A stretch of 27,520 nt of DNA from assembly GCA_028279085.1 (NCBI GenBank), contig JANQSX010000122.1, positions 1-27,520 of the forward strand, in the 5' to 3' direction. A program made the position numbers and the translations under genes. Below are positions 16,127 through 25,200 of this stretch, piece after piece (position 1 is the stretch's first letter; each line of letters opens with the position of its first letter). The notes beneath the pieces are model-generated. The model ran no database searches, was not told the origin of the DNA, and saw only the letters and a list, made by a program, of their open reading frames with translations. The DNA is from Bdellovibrionales bacterium. Its GTDB lineage: Bacteria; Bdellovibrionota; Bdellovibrionia; Bdellovibrionales; UBA1609.

Positions 16127-17230
16127 TTAAGAAAAAGGTTCGTAATCTAACTCCAAATCTCTGGCAACAGGCTCATAAGTGATTTTTCCCTTATAAACAT
16201 TTAAACCACGAGCTAACGAAGAAGATTCACGAATAGCTCTTTCTAACCCTTTATTAGCTATTTCCAGAGCATACTTAAAAGTCGCATTAGTTAAAGCATA
16301 AGTGGAAGTACGAGCCACTATACCCGGTATATTGGGTACCGCATAATGAATAATATGTTCATATAAAAAAGTCGGGTTCTTATGAGAAGTGGGACGAGTT
16401 GTTTCAATACATCCTCCCTGATCCACTGAAACATCTACTACCACCGATCCTTCCGACATACTTTTTACCATCTCTTTTGTAACGAGTCTGGGAGCTTTGC
16501 TGCCTGTCAGTAACACAGCACCAACTAACAAATCCGCTGTACGCACCGCTTTTGCAATATTTTCCCTATTGGAATACAAAGTCTGTACTCTACCATGATA
16601 ATGATGATTAACAGACTCTAAGCGAGAAGGATTTAAATCCAAAATAGTTACTTTTGATCCCAATCCAACAGCGATAAAAGCAGCATTAATCCCTACAGTC
16701 CCCCCTCCGATAATTACAGTATGTCCTTGAAACACACCAGGGACCCCTCCTAGTAAAATACCTTTCCCTCCATGATCTTTTTGTAAATAAATAGCTCCAA
16801 TTTGAGAGGCTAAACGCCCGGCCACTTCACTCATAGGTTTTAAAAGAGGTAAAGAACCATCTTCCTCTTGAATAGTTTCGTAGGCTACAGCTTTTACTTT
16901 TTGTCGAATAAGCGCTTGAGTGAGTTCCGGTTCCGGAGCCAAATGTAAAAAAGTGTAGAGAATCTGATCCTCCTGTAAAAGAGTATACTCTTCTGGAAGA
17001 GGTTCTTTTACCTTTACAATCATTTCCGATTCTGCATAAATTTGTTCTTTTTCGGATACCAGTTCAGCCCCGGCGCATTCATAATCCGTATCAGATATTA
17101 AACTACCTTTCCCGGCACCGGATTCCACTAACACATGATGGCCATTTTCCACTAGTTGACGAACATTACTTTCTGTTAAACCCACGCGATTTTCCGCTTG
17201 TTTAATCTCTTTAGGAACACCTATGATCAT
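16127..17230 (-). CDS. ald: Alanine dehydrogenase
   Basis: This NAD-dependent enzyme interconverts L-alanine with pyruvate and ammonia. The 367-residue protein has the family length and start (MIIGVPKEIKQAENRVGLT). Substrate-binding and catalytic residues Arg15, Lys75 (KVKEPLP) and His96 (LHLAPE) are present. The NAD-binding turn IIGGGTVGINAA and the C-terminal VDVSVDQGGCIETTRPT block are intact. Alanine dehydrogenase is favoured over the PntA transhydrogenase subunit because length and ending match Ald. The gene starts 4 nt after the ruvB stop, and its AGGAAA ribosome site lies inside the last codons of ruvB, so it is part of the ruv operon. Confidence 0.95.
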   Translation of the reverse strand: MIIGVPKEIKQAENRVGLTESNVRQLVENGHHVLVESGAGKGSLISDTDYECAGAELVSEKEQIYAESEMIVKVKEPLPEEYTLLQEDQILYTFLHLAPEPELTQALIRQKVKAVAYETIQEEDGSLPLLKPMSEVAGRLASQIGAIYLQKDHGGKGILLGGVPGVFQGHTVIIGGGTVGINAAFIAVGLGSKVTILDLNPSRLESVNHHYHGRVQTLYSNRENIAKAVRTADLLVGAVLLTGSKAPRLVTKEMVKSMSEGSVVVDVSVDQGGCIETTRPTSHKNPTFLYEHIIHYAVPNIPGIVARTSTYALTNATFKYALEIANKGLERAIRESSSLARGLNVYKGKITYEPVARDLELDYEPFS

Positions 17231-17234
17231 TATT

Positions 17235-18233
17235 TTACTTTCCTGTGCTTTTATTAAGATGATTATACGCTTTATCAGTCAAGATCCGTCCTCTGGCCGT
17301 TTTTTTCACCAATCCTTGTTGAATCAAAAAAGGTTCATAAAAGTCCTCAACAGTATCTGTTTCCTCCCCTAAAACGGCGGAAAGAGTGTCCACTCCGACC
17401 GGTCCTCCCTGAAAATGCTCTTTCATTAAAGTGAGGATTTTTACATCCATAAAATCTAATCCACACTCATCCACACCTAAATACTCCAGAGCATCAATAG
17501 CCTGTTTTTGATCCACTTCCCCTTTACCGTACACTTGAACAAAATCCCTCACTCTTTTTAAAAGACGGTTAGCCACTCGGGGAGTACCACGACTGCGCCT
17601 GGCAATTTCATTCATACCCTCTTCCGTGATAGAAATTTTCAATAAACGAGAAGAACGGCCAATAATTATTTTCAAAGCTTTCTGATCGTAAAAGGAAAGT
17701 CGCTCTACAATACCAAAACGATCCCTAAACGGTGACTTTAAAAGGCCTATTCTTGTTGTAGCACCAATCAAAGTAAAAGAGGGTAACTGAAAACGAACGC
17801 TACGTGCTCCAAAACCTTCACCTGTAACAATATCAATATGAAAATCCTCCATGGCACTATAAAGGTATTCCTCCACATCTTTAGTCAAACGATGAATTTC
17901 ATCAATAAATAAAACGGTTCCTGTTTTTATAGTGGTTAAAATAGCTGCAATGTCCCCTTTTCTGCGAATAGCCGGACCGGAAGTGGACTTCATTCCCACT
18001 TTTAGAGTATTAGCAATAATATGAGCTAATGTGGTTTTACCTAAACCAGGAGGGCCACTGAGCAAACAATGATCCAAAGATTCACCTCTTTTCAAAGAAG
18101 CGGATACAAAAACTTTCAATTTATCCTTTACATTATCCTGCCCGGGAAATTCATCAAAATGAGAGGGACGAAGATTTTGCGTTATAGATTTTTTCTCTTT
18201 TGTATCTAATTCAATATTCATTTCTACAGCCAA
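17235..18233 (-). CDS. ruvB: Holliday junction branch migration ATPase RuvB (TTG start)
   Basis: RuvB is the hexameric AAA+ motor that, with RuvA, drives branch migration of Holliday junctions. The 332-residue protein has the Walker A GPPGLGKTT (60-68), Walker B VLFIDEIHRL (107-116), sensor I IGATTR (156-161), an SPFRDRFG arginine-finger region (167-174) and a C-terminal winged-helix part ending near FLIQQGLVKKTARGR. TTG at 18231-18233 is the preferred start because AGGAGG lies 7 nt upstream. The first in-frame ATG (18219-18221) would be 19 nt from that site. It follows ruvA with a 93-nt gap and precedes ald by 4 nt. Confidence 0.97.
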   Translation of the reverse strand: MAVEMNIELDTKEKKSITQNLRPSHFDEFPGQDNVKDKLKVFVSASLKRGESLDHCLLSGPPGLGKTTLAHIIANTLKVGMKSTSGPAIRRKGDIAAILTTIKTGTVLFIDEIHRLTKDVEEYLYSAMEDFHIDIVTGEGFGARSVRFQLPSFTLIGATTRIGLLKSPFRDRFGIVERLSFYDQKALKIIIGRSSRLLKISITEEGMNEIARRSRGTPRVANRLLKRVRDFVQVYGKGEVDQKQAIDALEYLGVDECGLDFMDVKILTLMKEHFQGGPVGVDTLSAVLGEETDTVEDFYEPFLIQQGLVKKTARGRILTDKAYNHLNKSTGK

Positions 18234-18326
18234 AACACTTCCTCCTTATTCTCATTTTATTTATTCATCCTCTCCTGAATATTACTGTTGTCTTTATTTT
18301 TATTATAACTTTTTACAAATAAAAAT

Positions 18327-18911
18327 CTATTTTCCAGGCTGAAGATGGGAAAGGGCTTCTTTTAACTCTTCTTCCATATTATCATGTCCTGGTTTAATCT
18401 GATCTAGAGCTGAGCGAATCTCACCAGACCGAAATCCTAAATTGAGTAAAGCCGTAGTCAAAGACTTACGTGCTTTCAATTGTCCTTCACTACGTTCCAA
18501 CCAACCTTCTTTTAACTGACCTTTCAAAGCTAAAATAATTTGATGGGCACTTTTTTTACCCACCCTGGGCAAACTAACCAAACCATTAACATCCTCTTTT
18601 TCAATCATCTCCATTAATTCTCTTAAAGAAGGAGCTGCAGAAATAATAGCCAGGGCCATTTTTGGACCCACACCATTAATTTTAATAAAGGCCAGAAAAA
18701 GGGTTTTTTCCAACACACTGGAAAAACCAAAAAGCTTCAAAGAATCTTCTCTGACGTGGGTATAAACCCATACTTCAATAGGTTCTTCAGATAAAGAAAT
18801 ATTTTTGAGGGTTTTTGTAGAGACATGAACTTCATAGCCCACGCCACTCACGTCTAAAATGATAGCCTCTTTACTGATATCCTTAACTATTCCCTTTAAA
18901 AAAGCTATCAT
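18327..18911 (-). CDS. ruvA: Holliday junction DNA-binding protein RuvA
   Basis: RuvA binds Holliday junctions as a tetramer and loads RuvB. The 194-residue protein starts with the OB-like domain (MIAFLKGIVKDIS). It then has two helix-hairpin-helix motifs, INGVGPKMALAIIS and LPRVGKKSAHQII, and a C-terminal three-helix domain with a TALLNLGFRSGEI segment that contacts RuvB. Length is normal for the family. The start codon overlaps the ruvC stop as ATGA (18908-18911), the usual sign of translational coupling. ruvB follows after 93 nt. Confidence 0.96.
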   Translation of the reverse strand: MIAFLKGIVKDISKEAIILDVSGVGYEVHVSTKTLKNISLSEEPIEVWVYTHVREDSLKLFGFSSVLEKTLFLAFIKINGVGPKMALAIISAAPSLRELMEMIEKEDVNGLVSLPRVGKKSAHQIILALKGQLKEGWLERSEGQLKARKSLTTALLNLGFRSGEIRSALDQIKPGHDNMEEELKEALSHLQPGK

Positions 18912-19435
18912 TTCTCACTTCCTGCTTCCATTTGAACAAATGAAGAAAGAGATTGTAAATTCAGATTTTGTTTTTGGTAAATATGACACAAAGCCACTGC
19001 CAAAGCATCTGCTGCATCCTCTACGCATTTATTCATTTTTACACCAAAAATATTTAACACAAAGGCCTGTACTGCCTTTTTATCCGCTCTACCGGAACCG
19101 GTGACAGACTGCTTTATGTAACGAGCTGCATAAGAAAACACCTGCGAACCGGAAGAAACAGCTTGATAAACACAAATTCCAAAAATCTGACCCAATTTAA
19201 AAGCACTATCCGGATTCTTACCAAAAAATATTTGTTCAATAGCTGTATCTGATACAGAATATTGTCCATAAAGTTTTTCCAGATCCCTGGCAATTATAAG
19301 CAACCTTTTTTCCAAAGAAAGTCGAGGAGAAGCGGAAAAAACTCCAAACTTTACAATTGAAAAGTTATTTTCTTTTACATTTATAATAGCGTAACCCGTT
19401 CTGATTGTACCCGGATCCAAACCTAATATAAGCAT
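18908..19435 (-). CDS. ruvC: Holliday junction resolvase RuvC
   Basis: RuvC is the RNase H-fold endonuclease that resolves Holliday junctions. The 175-residue protein has the four acidic catalytic positions: Asp7 in GLDPGT, Glu67 in TAIEQIF, and Asp140 and Asp143 in VEDAADALAVAL. KLGQIFG and the GSGRADKKAVQ loop are typical. A GAGGAGAGGA run directly before the ATG supports the start. It is the first gene of the ruvC-ruvA-ruvB-ald run and is divergent from the TPR gene across 173 nt; a TATAAG is visible there on the minus strand, but no convincing full promoter. yebC, a frequent neighbour of ruvC, is absent. Confidence 0.96.
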   Translation of the reverse strand: MLILGLDPGTIRTGYAIINVKENNFSIVKFGVFSASPRLSLEKRLLIIARDLEKLYGQYSVSDTAIEQIFFGKNPDSAFKLGQIFGICVYQAVSSGSQVFSYAARYIKQSVTGSGRADKKAVQAFVLNIFGVKMNKCVEDAADALAVALCHIYQKQNLNLQSLSSFVQMEAGSEK

Positions 19436-19608
19436 TTCCTCTCCTCTTAATTCATCAACTTTCCCTGCACCTTATCTTATAAAAAGTACCATTTTTCAAT
19501 AAATCAACTAGCTTTTTTTACCACTTAATATTCAAATAGTTGAACCCTTGGTTACTCCCTCCTCTGACCCTGCCTTAAGCAAAAACATCTGGCAATAAAA
19601 GATTAATT

Positions 19609-20547
19609 ATGTCACTATTTAAAGTGATGAAACCGGCTAATACTGCTTTAGTAAAAAAATATTTAGCAATTTATAGAAAAAACCCAAAGTCCAGGGTATT
19701 TGCTCTTTTAGCAGATCTATACCGAAAAAACGGAGAAATAGACAAAGCTCTTTTTCTCTGTAAAAAAGGCATTAAAGAGCATCCGCAATTTGCATCAGGG
19801 CACATTGCATTAGCACTTATTCTGATGGATATGAATAAATTGGAAATGGCTGCCGACTCTTTAGAAAAAGCGACAGAATGTTCTCCTGAAAATATTTTCG
19901 CTTATAAACAGTTAGGACAAATTCAATTACTACTTAAAAATCCACAAAAAACTCTTGAAGCTTATAAAATGGTTTTATTCTTAGATCCGGAAAACAAAAA
20001 AGCAGCTAATATTATCAAAAAATTAGAGCCTATAACAGCTCTACAGTATGATAAAACAGGTTTCGCCTTTAGAAGCTTAAAAGAAATATCCCGACATGTT
20101 TCTATTTCTTCCACTCGTTCAGACGAAGATAATTCTTCTCTACCCTCCATTCACCCCCTGCCAAAAATAGACTCCCAAAAAGAAGCCGCACAATTCGAAT
20201 CCCGAAGTTCAATAATAGAGGCACTGATTTATAGAAAAGAATTCGAGAAAGCCCGTCAGTTTCTTTTAGAAATGAAGAATATTTATACTAATCGTCAACA
20301 AAAATCTATCATTCAAAAACTGGAAAATAAAATTCCGGAGAAAAATGCAATACAACAAGAACAACAGTTGAACTCACATACTCAAACCCAATTAGATTCA
20401 CTAAACAATAAAGAGATCAGTAACATTCCTCATGAAACTATTACCCAAACAAACACAGGAGAATTATTACGAAAACAAAAAAAAATTCAAAAGCTACGCC
20501 AGCTATTAGCACGTATTGAGCATATTCAATCTCAAACTGCCCATTAG
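19609..20547 (+). CDS. TPR-repeat protein
   Basis: The 312-residue protein has no signal peptide and is probably cytoplasmic. Residues about 28-135 form three tetratricopeptide repeats, seen as ADLYRKNGEIDKALFLCKKG, then ALILMDMNKLEMAADSLEKA and LGQIQLLLKNPQKTLEAYKM, each ending near a Pro (HPQF, SPEN, DPEN). A Ser-rich linker follows, then another helical pair (IEALIYRKEFEKARQFLLEM). A long Gln-rich stretch leads to a C-terminal basic coiled-coil segment (GELLRKQKKIQKLRQLLARI). No catalytic domain is present, so it is an adaptor. The ATG has only a weak ribosome site. It leads the efp-tamB run, and an operon with efp is possible (65-nt gap) but not shown. Confidence 0.8.
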   Translation: MSLFKVMKPANTALVKKYLAIYRKNPKSRVFALLADLYRKNGEIDKALFLCKKGIKEHPQFASGHIALALILMDMNKLEMAADSLEKATECSPENIFAYKQLGQIQLLLKNPQKTLEAYKMVLFLDPENKKAANIIKKLEPITALQYDKTGFAFRSLKEISRHVSISSTRSDEDNSSLPSIHPLPKIDSQKEAAQFESRSSIIEALIYRKEFEKARQFLLEMKNIYTNRQQKSIIQKLENKIPEKNAIQQEQQLNSHTQTQLDSLNNKEISNIPHETITQTNTGELLRKQKKIQKLRQLLARIEHIQSQTAH

Positions 20548-20612
20548 CCTTAAGTCTTTGTTCAAAAAAAGCAATATGACAACAACACAAACTAGATTAA
20601 AAAGAGTATATA

Positions 20613-21182
20613 ATGGTCAGCACTAATAATTTCAAAAAAGGTTTAAAAATTCTCGTAAAAGGAGAACCCTATAATATTATCGATTTCCAGCATGTGAAAC
20701 CAGGTAAAGGAAATCAATTCACCAGAACTAAACTAAAACATCTAGTAACAGGATCTTATATTGATTTAACTATTCGTTCTGGAGAAAAATTCCAAATTCC
20801 GGACATTCTTTATCAGGACATGAGCTTTCTGTATAAAGATGACAATGATTTTTATTTTATGGATAGCTCTTCTTATGAACAAGTCCCTGTTAGTGAAAAA
20901 TGTATAGGGGAATTGGCAAACTTCTTAACAGAAAACATTTTAATAAAAGTGTGCCTATTCAATGGACAGGCTATAGGTATAGAACTTCCTAAAACCGTTC
21001 AATTAAAAATTACTGATACCGATCCAGGCCTGAAAGGAAATACGGCTACTAGTGCTACAAAGCCAGCCACTCTAGAAACAGGGTTAGTGGTACAGGTGCC
21101 TCTTCATTTGAATAAAAACGACATAATTAAAATCAATACAAATGACAGCTCTTATATTGAAAGAGTAAAAAATAACAAATAA
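20613..21182 (+). CDS. efp: Elongation factor P
   Basis: EF-P binds ribosomes stalled on polyproline and helps peptide-bond formation. The 189-residue protein has the normal length and three beta domains. The KOW-like first domain holds the tip loop VKPGKGNQFTRTKLKHL, with Lys32 as the residue at the position that is modified in the lysine-type EF-Ps. The final OB domain ends in TGLVVQVPLHLNKNDIIKINT. A lysine here fits beta-lysylation (EpmA/EpmB) or 5-aminopentanol-type modification rather than arginine rhamnosylation. The modifying enzymes are not in the window. The start has a weak AAAGAG. It follows the TPR gene by 65 nt and precedes the next gene by 24 nt. Confidence 0.95.
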   Translation: MVSTNNFKKGLKILVKGEPYNIIDFQHVKPGKGNQFTRTKLKHLVTGSYIDLTIRSGEKFQIPDILYQDMSFLYKDDNDFYFMDSSSYEQVPVSEKCIGELANFLTENILIKVCLFNGQAIGIELPKTVQLKITDTDPGLKGNTATSATKPATLETGLVVQVPLHLNKNDIIKINTNDSSYIERVKNNK

Positions 21183-21206
21183 GATACTTCTCAATAAGGA
21201 AAGTAC

Positions 21207-22256
21207 ATGTCTCAATTTATCGAAAAAGAAATCCAAAAGATGTTAGTTAAAGGACAAAAAGCTCCCTCTATTGTTAAAGCTCTTCTTCAAAAAAAAAGTG
21301 TTTCCAAAAATACAGAACACTTTTTAGCTGTATGCCGTTTTATGTACCAATCAGGATTATATCAGTTATTAATTAAAACAGCTATCGCCCGACTAAAAAA
21401 AAAAGAAGTGGTACCTTGGGCTTTTATTATTGAAATTTTAGAGTCTCAAAAAATTGAAATATCAAAAGAGAAAAGAACGCTTTTTATAAAAGGCATTACA
21501 GAGCAGGATCAGGCAGCCGCTTTACTCACTAGCCACGGGTGGAATCAATATCACCCCGAACTAATAATTACGCGGGCAAAAATTATAGAACAAATCAATA
21601 GGCAAAGAAATTATGACTACATCAAATTAATGGAGGATTTAGCATTCATTCAGTCACAGGGGATTTTGAAAAAAGAAGAAGATATCCTTAAAGAATTAAA
21701 AAAAATAGATCCCGAAAATCCTGAAATTCAGGAAAAATGGTTACAATTCCGTGAAAAATGGGGTCGCAATATTATTGATCAAAAAAAAACAAGCTTGTTA
21801 AATAAAAGTGAACTACCCGCTATTCCTTCTGAAAAAGAAAAAAAACAAGCTGAACAAATAGCCCGATCTGTTAAAACAATACTAAAGAAAAAACCGGAAG
21901 CTACTGATAATATGGCTGTGCTTTTTTCTTTTATTGGCTATCCTTACTTAGCAATACAAATTCTAAAAGATCATTTAAACTCTGTGTCCTCACAGTGGTT
22001 ATATTTGGATCTCCTCTTACAAAGTGAACTTTACTTGGATTGCCTGAGTTTCGTAGATATAATGGAAATAAGATATAGTGAAGATCCTGAAACAGTTTTT
22101 GCTCTAACCTATATAAGAGCAAAGGCTTATTACGGTCTTGGAAAACAGAAAAAAGCTAAAGAAATTTTATCTAATTTACTGGAAGTTCGGCCCAATTACC
22201 GCCTTACTCACCATCTTTTAAAACAATGGGAAAAAGGAGTTTCCAATTTTGATTAA
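21207..22256 (+). CDS. Uncharacterised helical/TPR-like protein upstream of tamB
   Basis: The 349-residue protein has no signal peptide or membrane segment and is basic and helix-rich. Residues about 1-95 contain Lys-rich amphipathic helices (IQKMLVKGQKAPSIVKALL). The C-terminal third has TPR-like pairs, such as YIRAKAYYGLGKQKKAKEIL near residue 307. No known family is confidently recognised. AAGGA with 7 nt spacing supports the ATG. The last 8 nt overlap the TTG start of tamB, so the two are probably translationally coupled, and a role alongside outer-membrane assembly is possible. The gene also follows efp by 24 nt. Confidence 0.72.
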   Translation: MSQFIEKEIQKMLVKGQKAPSIVKALLQKKSVSKNTEHFLAVCRFMYQSGLYQLLIKTAIARLKKKEVVPWAFIIEILESQKIEISKEKRTLFIKGITEQDQAAALLTSHGWNQYHPELIITRAKIIEQINRQRNYDYIKLMEDLAFIQSQGILKKEEDILKELKKIDPENPEIQEKWLQFREKWGRNIIDQKKTSLLNKSELPAIPSEKEKKQAEQIARSVKTILKKKPEATDNMAVLFSFIGYPYLAIQILKDHLNSVSSQWLYLDLLLQSELYLDCLSFVDIMEIRYSEDPETVFALTYIRAKAYYGLGKQKKAKEILSNLLEVRPNYRLTHHLLKQWEKGVSNFD

Positions 22257-25200
22257 AAAAAGCCAAAAAATATATATTTTCTACGGCCTTATTATTGCAT
22301 TCACTATCATCACTATTGTAGGACTGACAGCTCTTTATAAAAAAAGTAAAGAATCGGCTTCAGAGTACGTTTCAAAAAGAATTCAATCGGAATTAGTAAA
22401 GGTAGAAAAAAACGCTAAATTAAAATGGGAAAAGTTATCTGTTTCCTTCATTCCTTTAAAAGTGGAAATGAAAAAGGTAAAAATCAACATTCCCAATAAC
22501 AAAATGTTTCCTAAATCTTTAACTATAGATTCATTAGTTGTTACACCGGATTATATGGCACTTATTAATAGGAGGTTATCCGCTAAGATTGGTTTTATAG
22601 GTTCAAATATAACAATCAAAGCAAAAGCAAATAAAAAAATAAATCGCAATAAACAGCTCTCATTGAGTCTTTTAAAAAAAATCCCCATTAGCAATCTTTC
22701 GTTCAAAAACACTACCTTATCTTTTACAAATGATATTAATACAATATCCGTTGAACAACTCAATACTAAAATTTATTTAAGTACATCAAAAATAACAATA
22801 AAAGCGGATACCCCTTCTATGGAAATAGGGTCACAACCTATTTTCTCATCTTCTATAAACATAACAATAAAAAAGGATATAGTTTACTTAAACCATTTTA
22901 AGGCAGAAAATAAAAATTCATGGCTTACCATTTCATCCAATGTGGAAGGTAAAATAGAATTACAAAAAATTCAATCCGGTAAAATAAAAATTATTGGTTC
23001 TTTTCTCTCAGAAGATTTAACAGCTATTATACAAGTCATCAAACCTCAATTTAAAAATCCAATAAAAGGAAGGATCATTGTTAATAGTGAACTAAAATAC
23101 TCTAAACCTTCAAAACTCAGTGGCTATATTGATTTAGCTGCCAAACAGATGTCTATTGCCAATATTTTTTTATCTACAGTACAAGTTAAAGGTTACATTA
23201 AAAATCACCTTATTCACTTTGAAAAATTTCTTATCAGAGAACCAAATCAATGGCATGTTGATCTCAAAAAATCAAAAATAAACTTAAAATCACCTTATCA
23301 TTTTCAAGCAAAAGCAGCTATCAAAAACAGTCGGTTAAATACGATTTTCAATACACTAAATTTAAAAAATATACCGCTTACCTCTATAATAAATGGAAAG
23401 TGGAAATGTAATGGCACCCTTTATCAAAACAAAACTATTGAATGCAAAGGAGATACTCGTTTCAACCAATTTATTGTTCATGGAGGAGAAAATCGAACTA
23501 TTTTAAATATACCTCAGTTAAAAACAAATACTCATTTGAATTTTATAAATAAAACCCTTACGGCAAAAACAAAGATACAATCCGGTTCTGATTCTCTGAT
23601 TGATATAGATAGCCTATTCAACCAGGAAGGCCATTTTACTTCCAAGTATAAAGGAGTTGTACATTTATCTGACATTAAAAATTTAGTCTCTCTGGATCCA
23701 AAAGGATTGATGAATATCGTGAATGGAACAATATCCGTAAATAACAATAAACTCAATATTGAATCAAATCTCCATTTACAGGATTTTACTTTAAGTAAAT
23801 TTTATATGGGAAATGTAAAAACTTACTTCAATTACACCAATAAAGGAATTTTACATTTTCGAAAAATTCAAGGTCAGGTTAAGCAATCAAAATACAAAGG
23901 GAACCTCAGTATCAATATTTTTAAAAATACTATACAGGCTTTTGCTCATTCTTCCCGCATTACTTTAGAGAATATAAAATATATATTAAAGGATAGAGTG
24001 TACTTTCCTTTTGAAATACCAGGAACGGGAACATTCAGCGGGTATTTAAGCGGACCTTTAAAAATTAATATAATGAACTATAATCTTCACGCTCAATTTT
24101 TTAAAGTCAAATGGGAAAGAGAATCTTTCAATAAAGCATTTATTCATGTGGAATCAAAAAAAGGATATGTGAAAACCAGACAAGTAAATTTAATAAAAAA
24201 CAATGGTCAAATTATTTTCCAGGGACAAGTGGACCCGAAGGGAAATATGAATGCGCAACTCATTGGTCGGGATTTATATTTACAGGAGTCTGCTAATATC
24301 GCAAAAGTTACAAATTCCGAGGTGGCCGGAATAACGGATTTCGATATGAACTTAGATGGTTATTTTTTAAATCCATTGAGCAAAACCAATGTTAAAATCA
24401 AGGATCTTTTCTATAAAGGTTATCCGGTAGGAGATTCAACTCTTAATCTTCAATTAAGAAAACACCAATTAGAAGTATCCGGTTCTGTTGCTAATAACCT
24501 CACTATTCAAAAACTAATTTACCCTTATAAAAAAGAAGGAATTGTGGAAATTCAGGCTATGACAAAAAATCTAAATATAAGAGAGCTTTTTCTTTCAAAT
24601 GACAGTGCCACTCAACTATACAACCAATTTCAATCCAATATCAATAGTATGATAGATATTTCCTATAGGAAAAATCAATTACTCCAATCTCTCACAGGAA
24701 ATATTAAAGTCGATAAAATCACTATAGATGCCAATTCTTATACTCTCAACAGTAAATGGCCTTTTTCAATGAACTTTAAAAAAGGAATTCTTCAAATAGA
24801 ACCTATACTGTTGCAATCCGGGGGACAATCTTTACATATTATTCAAAGTGAAAAAGAGTCTATTCACATTAGTGGGGATATTAAATTAGATTTTTTCATT
24901 TTTATTTTTCCTTTTATGAGAATATGGGAAGGGGATCTAGTTATGAATTTACGTTTAAATTCACAATTAATTCATTGGTCACCAAAAGGAGAAGTAAATT
25001 TAAAAAACGGACTTGTTCAAATCACCCCCCAAATAGATCCCTTTGAAGAGATTTATTCAGATATGGAATTGAAAAATAATAATATTATTTTTCATTCTTT
25101 ACATACAAAAACAGGAGGAGGGAATTTACAAGCAAAAGGGAATATTGATTTTCTAAATACTGAATACACTCCTATCAATATAAAAGGCACTTTTTCACAA

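Noticed and set aside
18234..18326. Mini-ORF and TATAAT between ruvA and ruvB
   Set aside because: The ATG-AAT-AAA-TAA mini-ORF is too short to support, and the TATAAT lacks a -35 box at suitable spacing.
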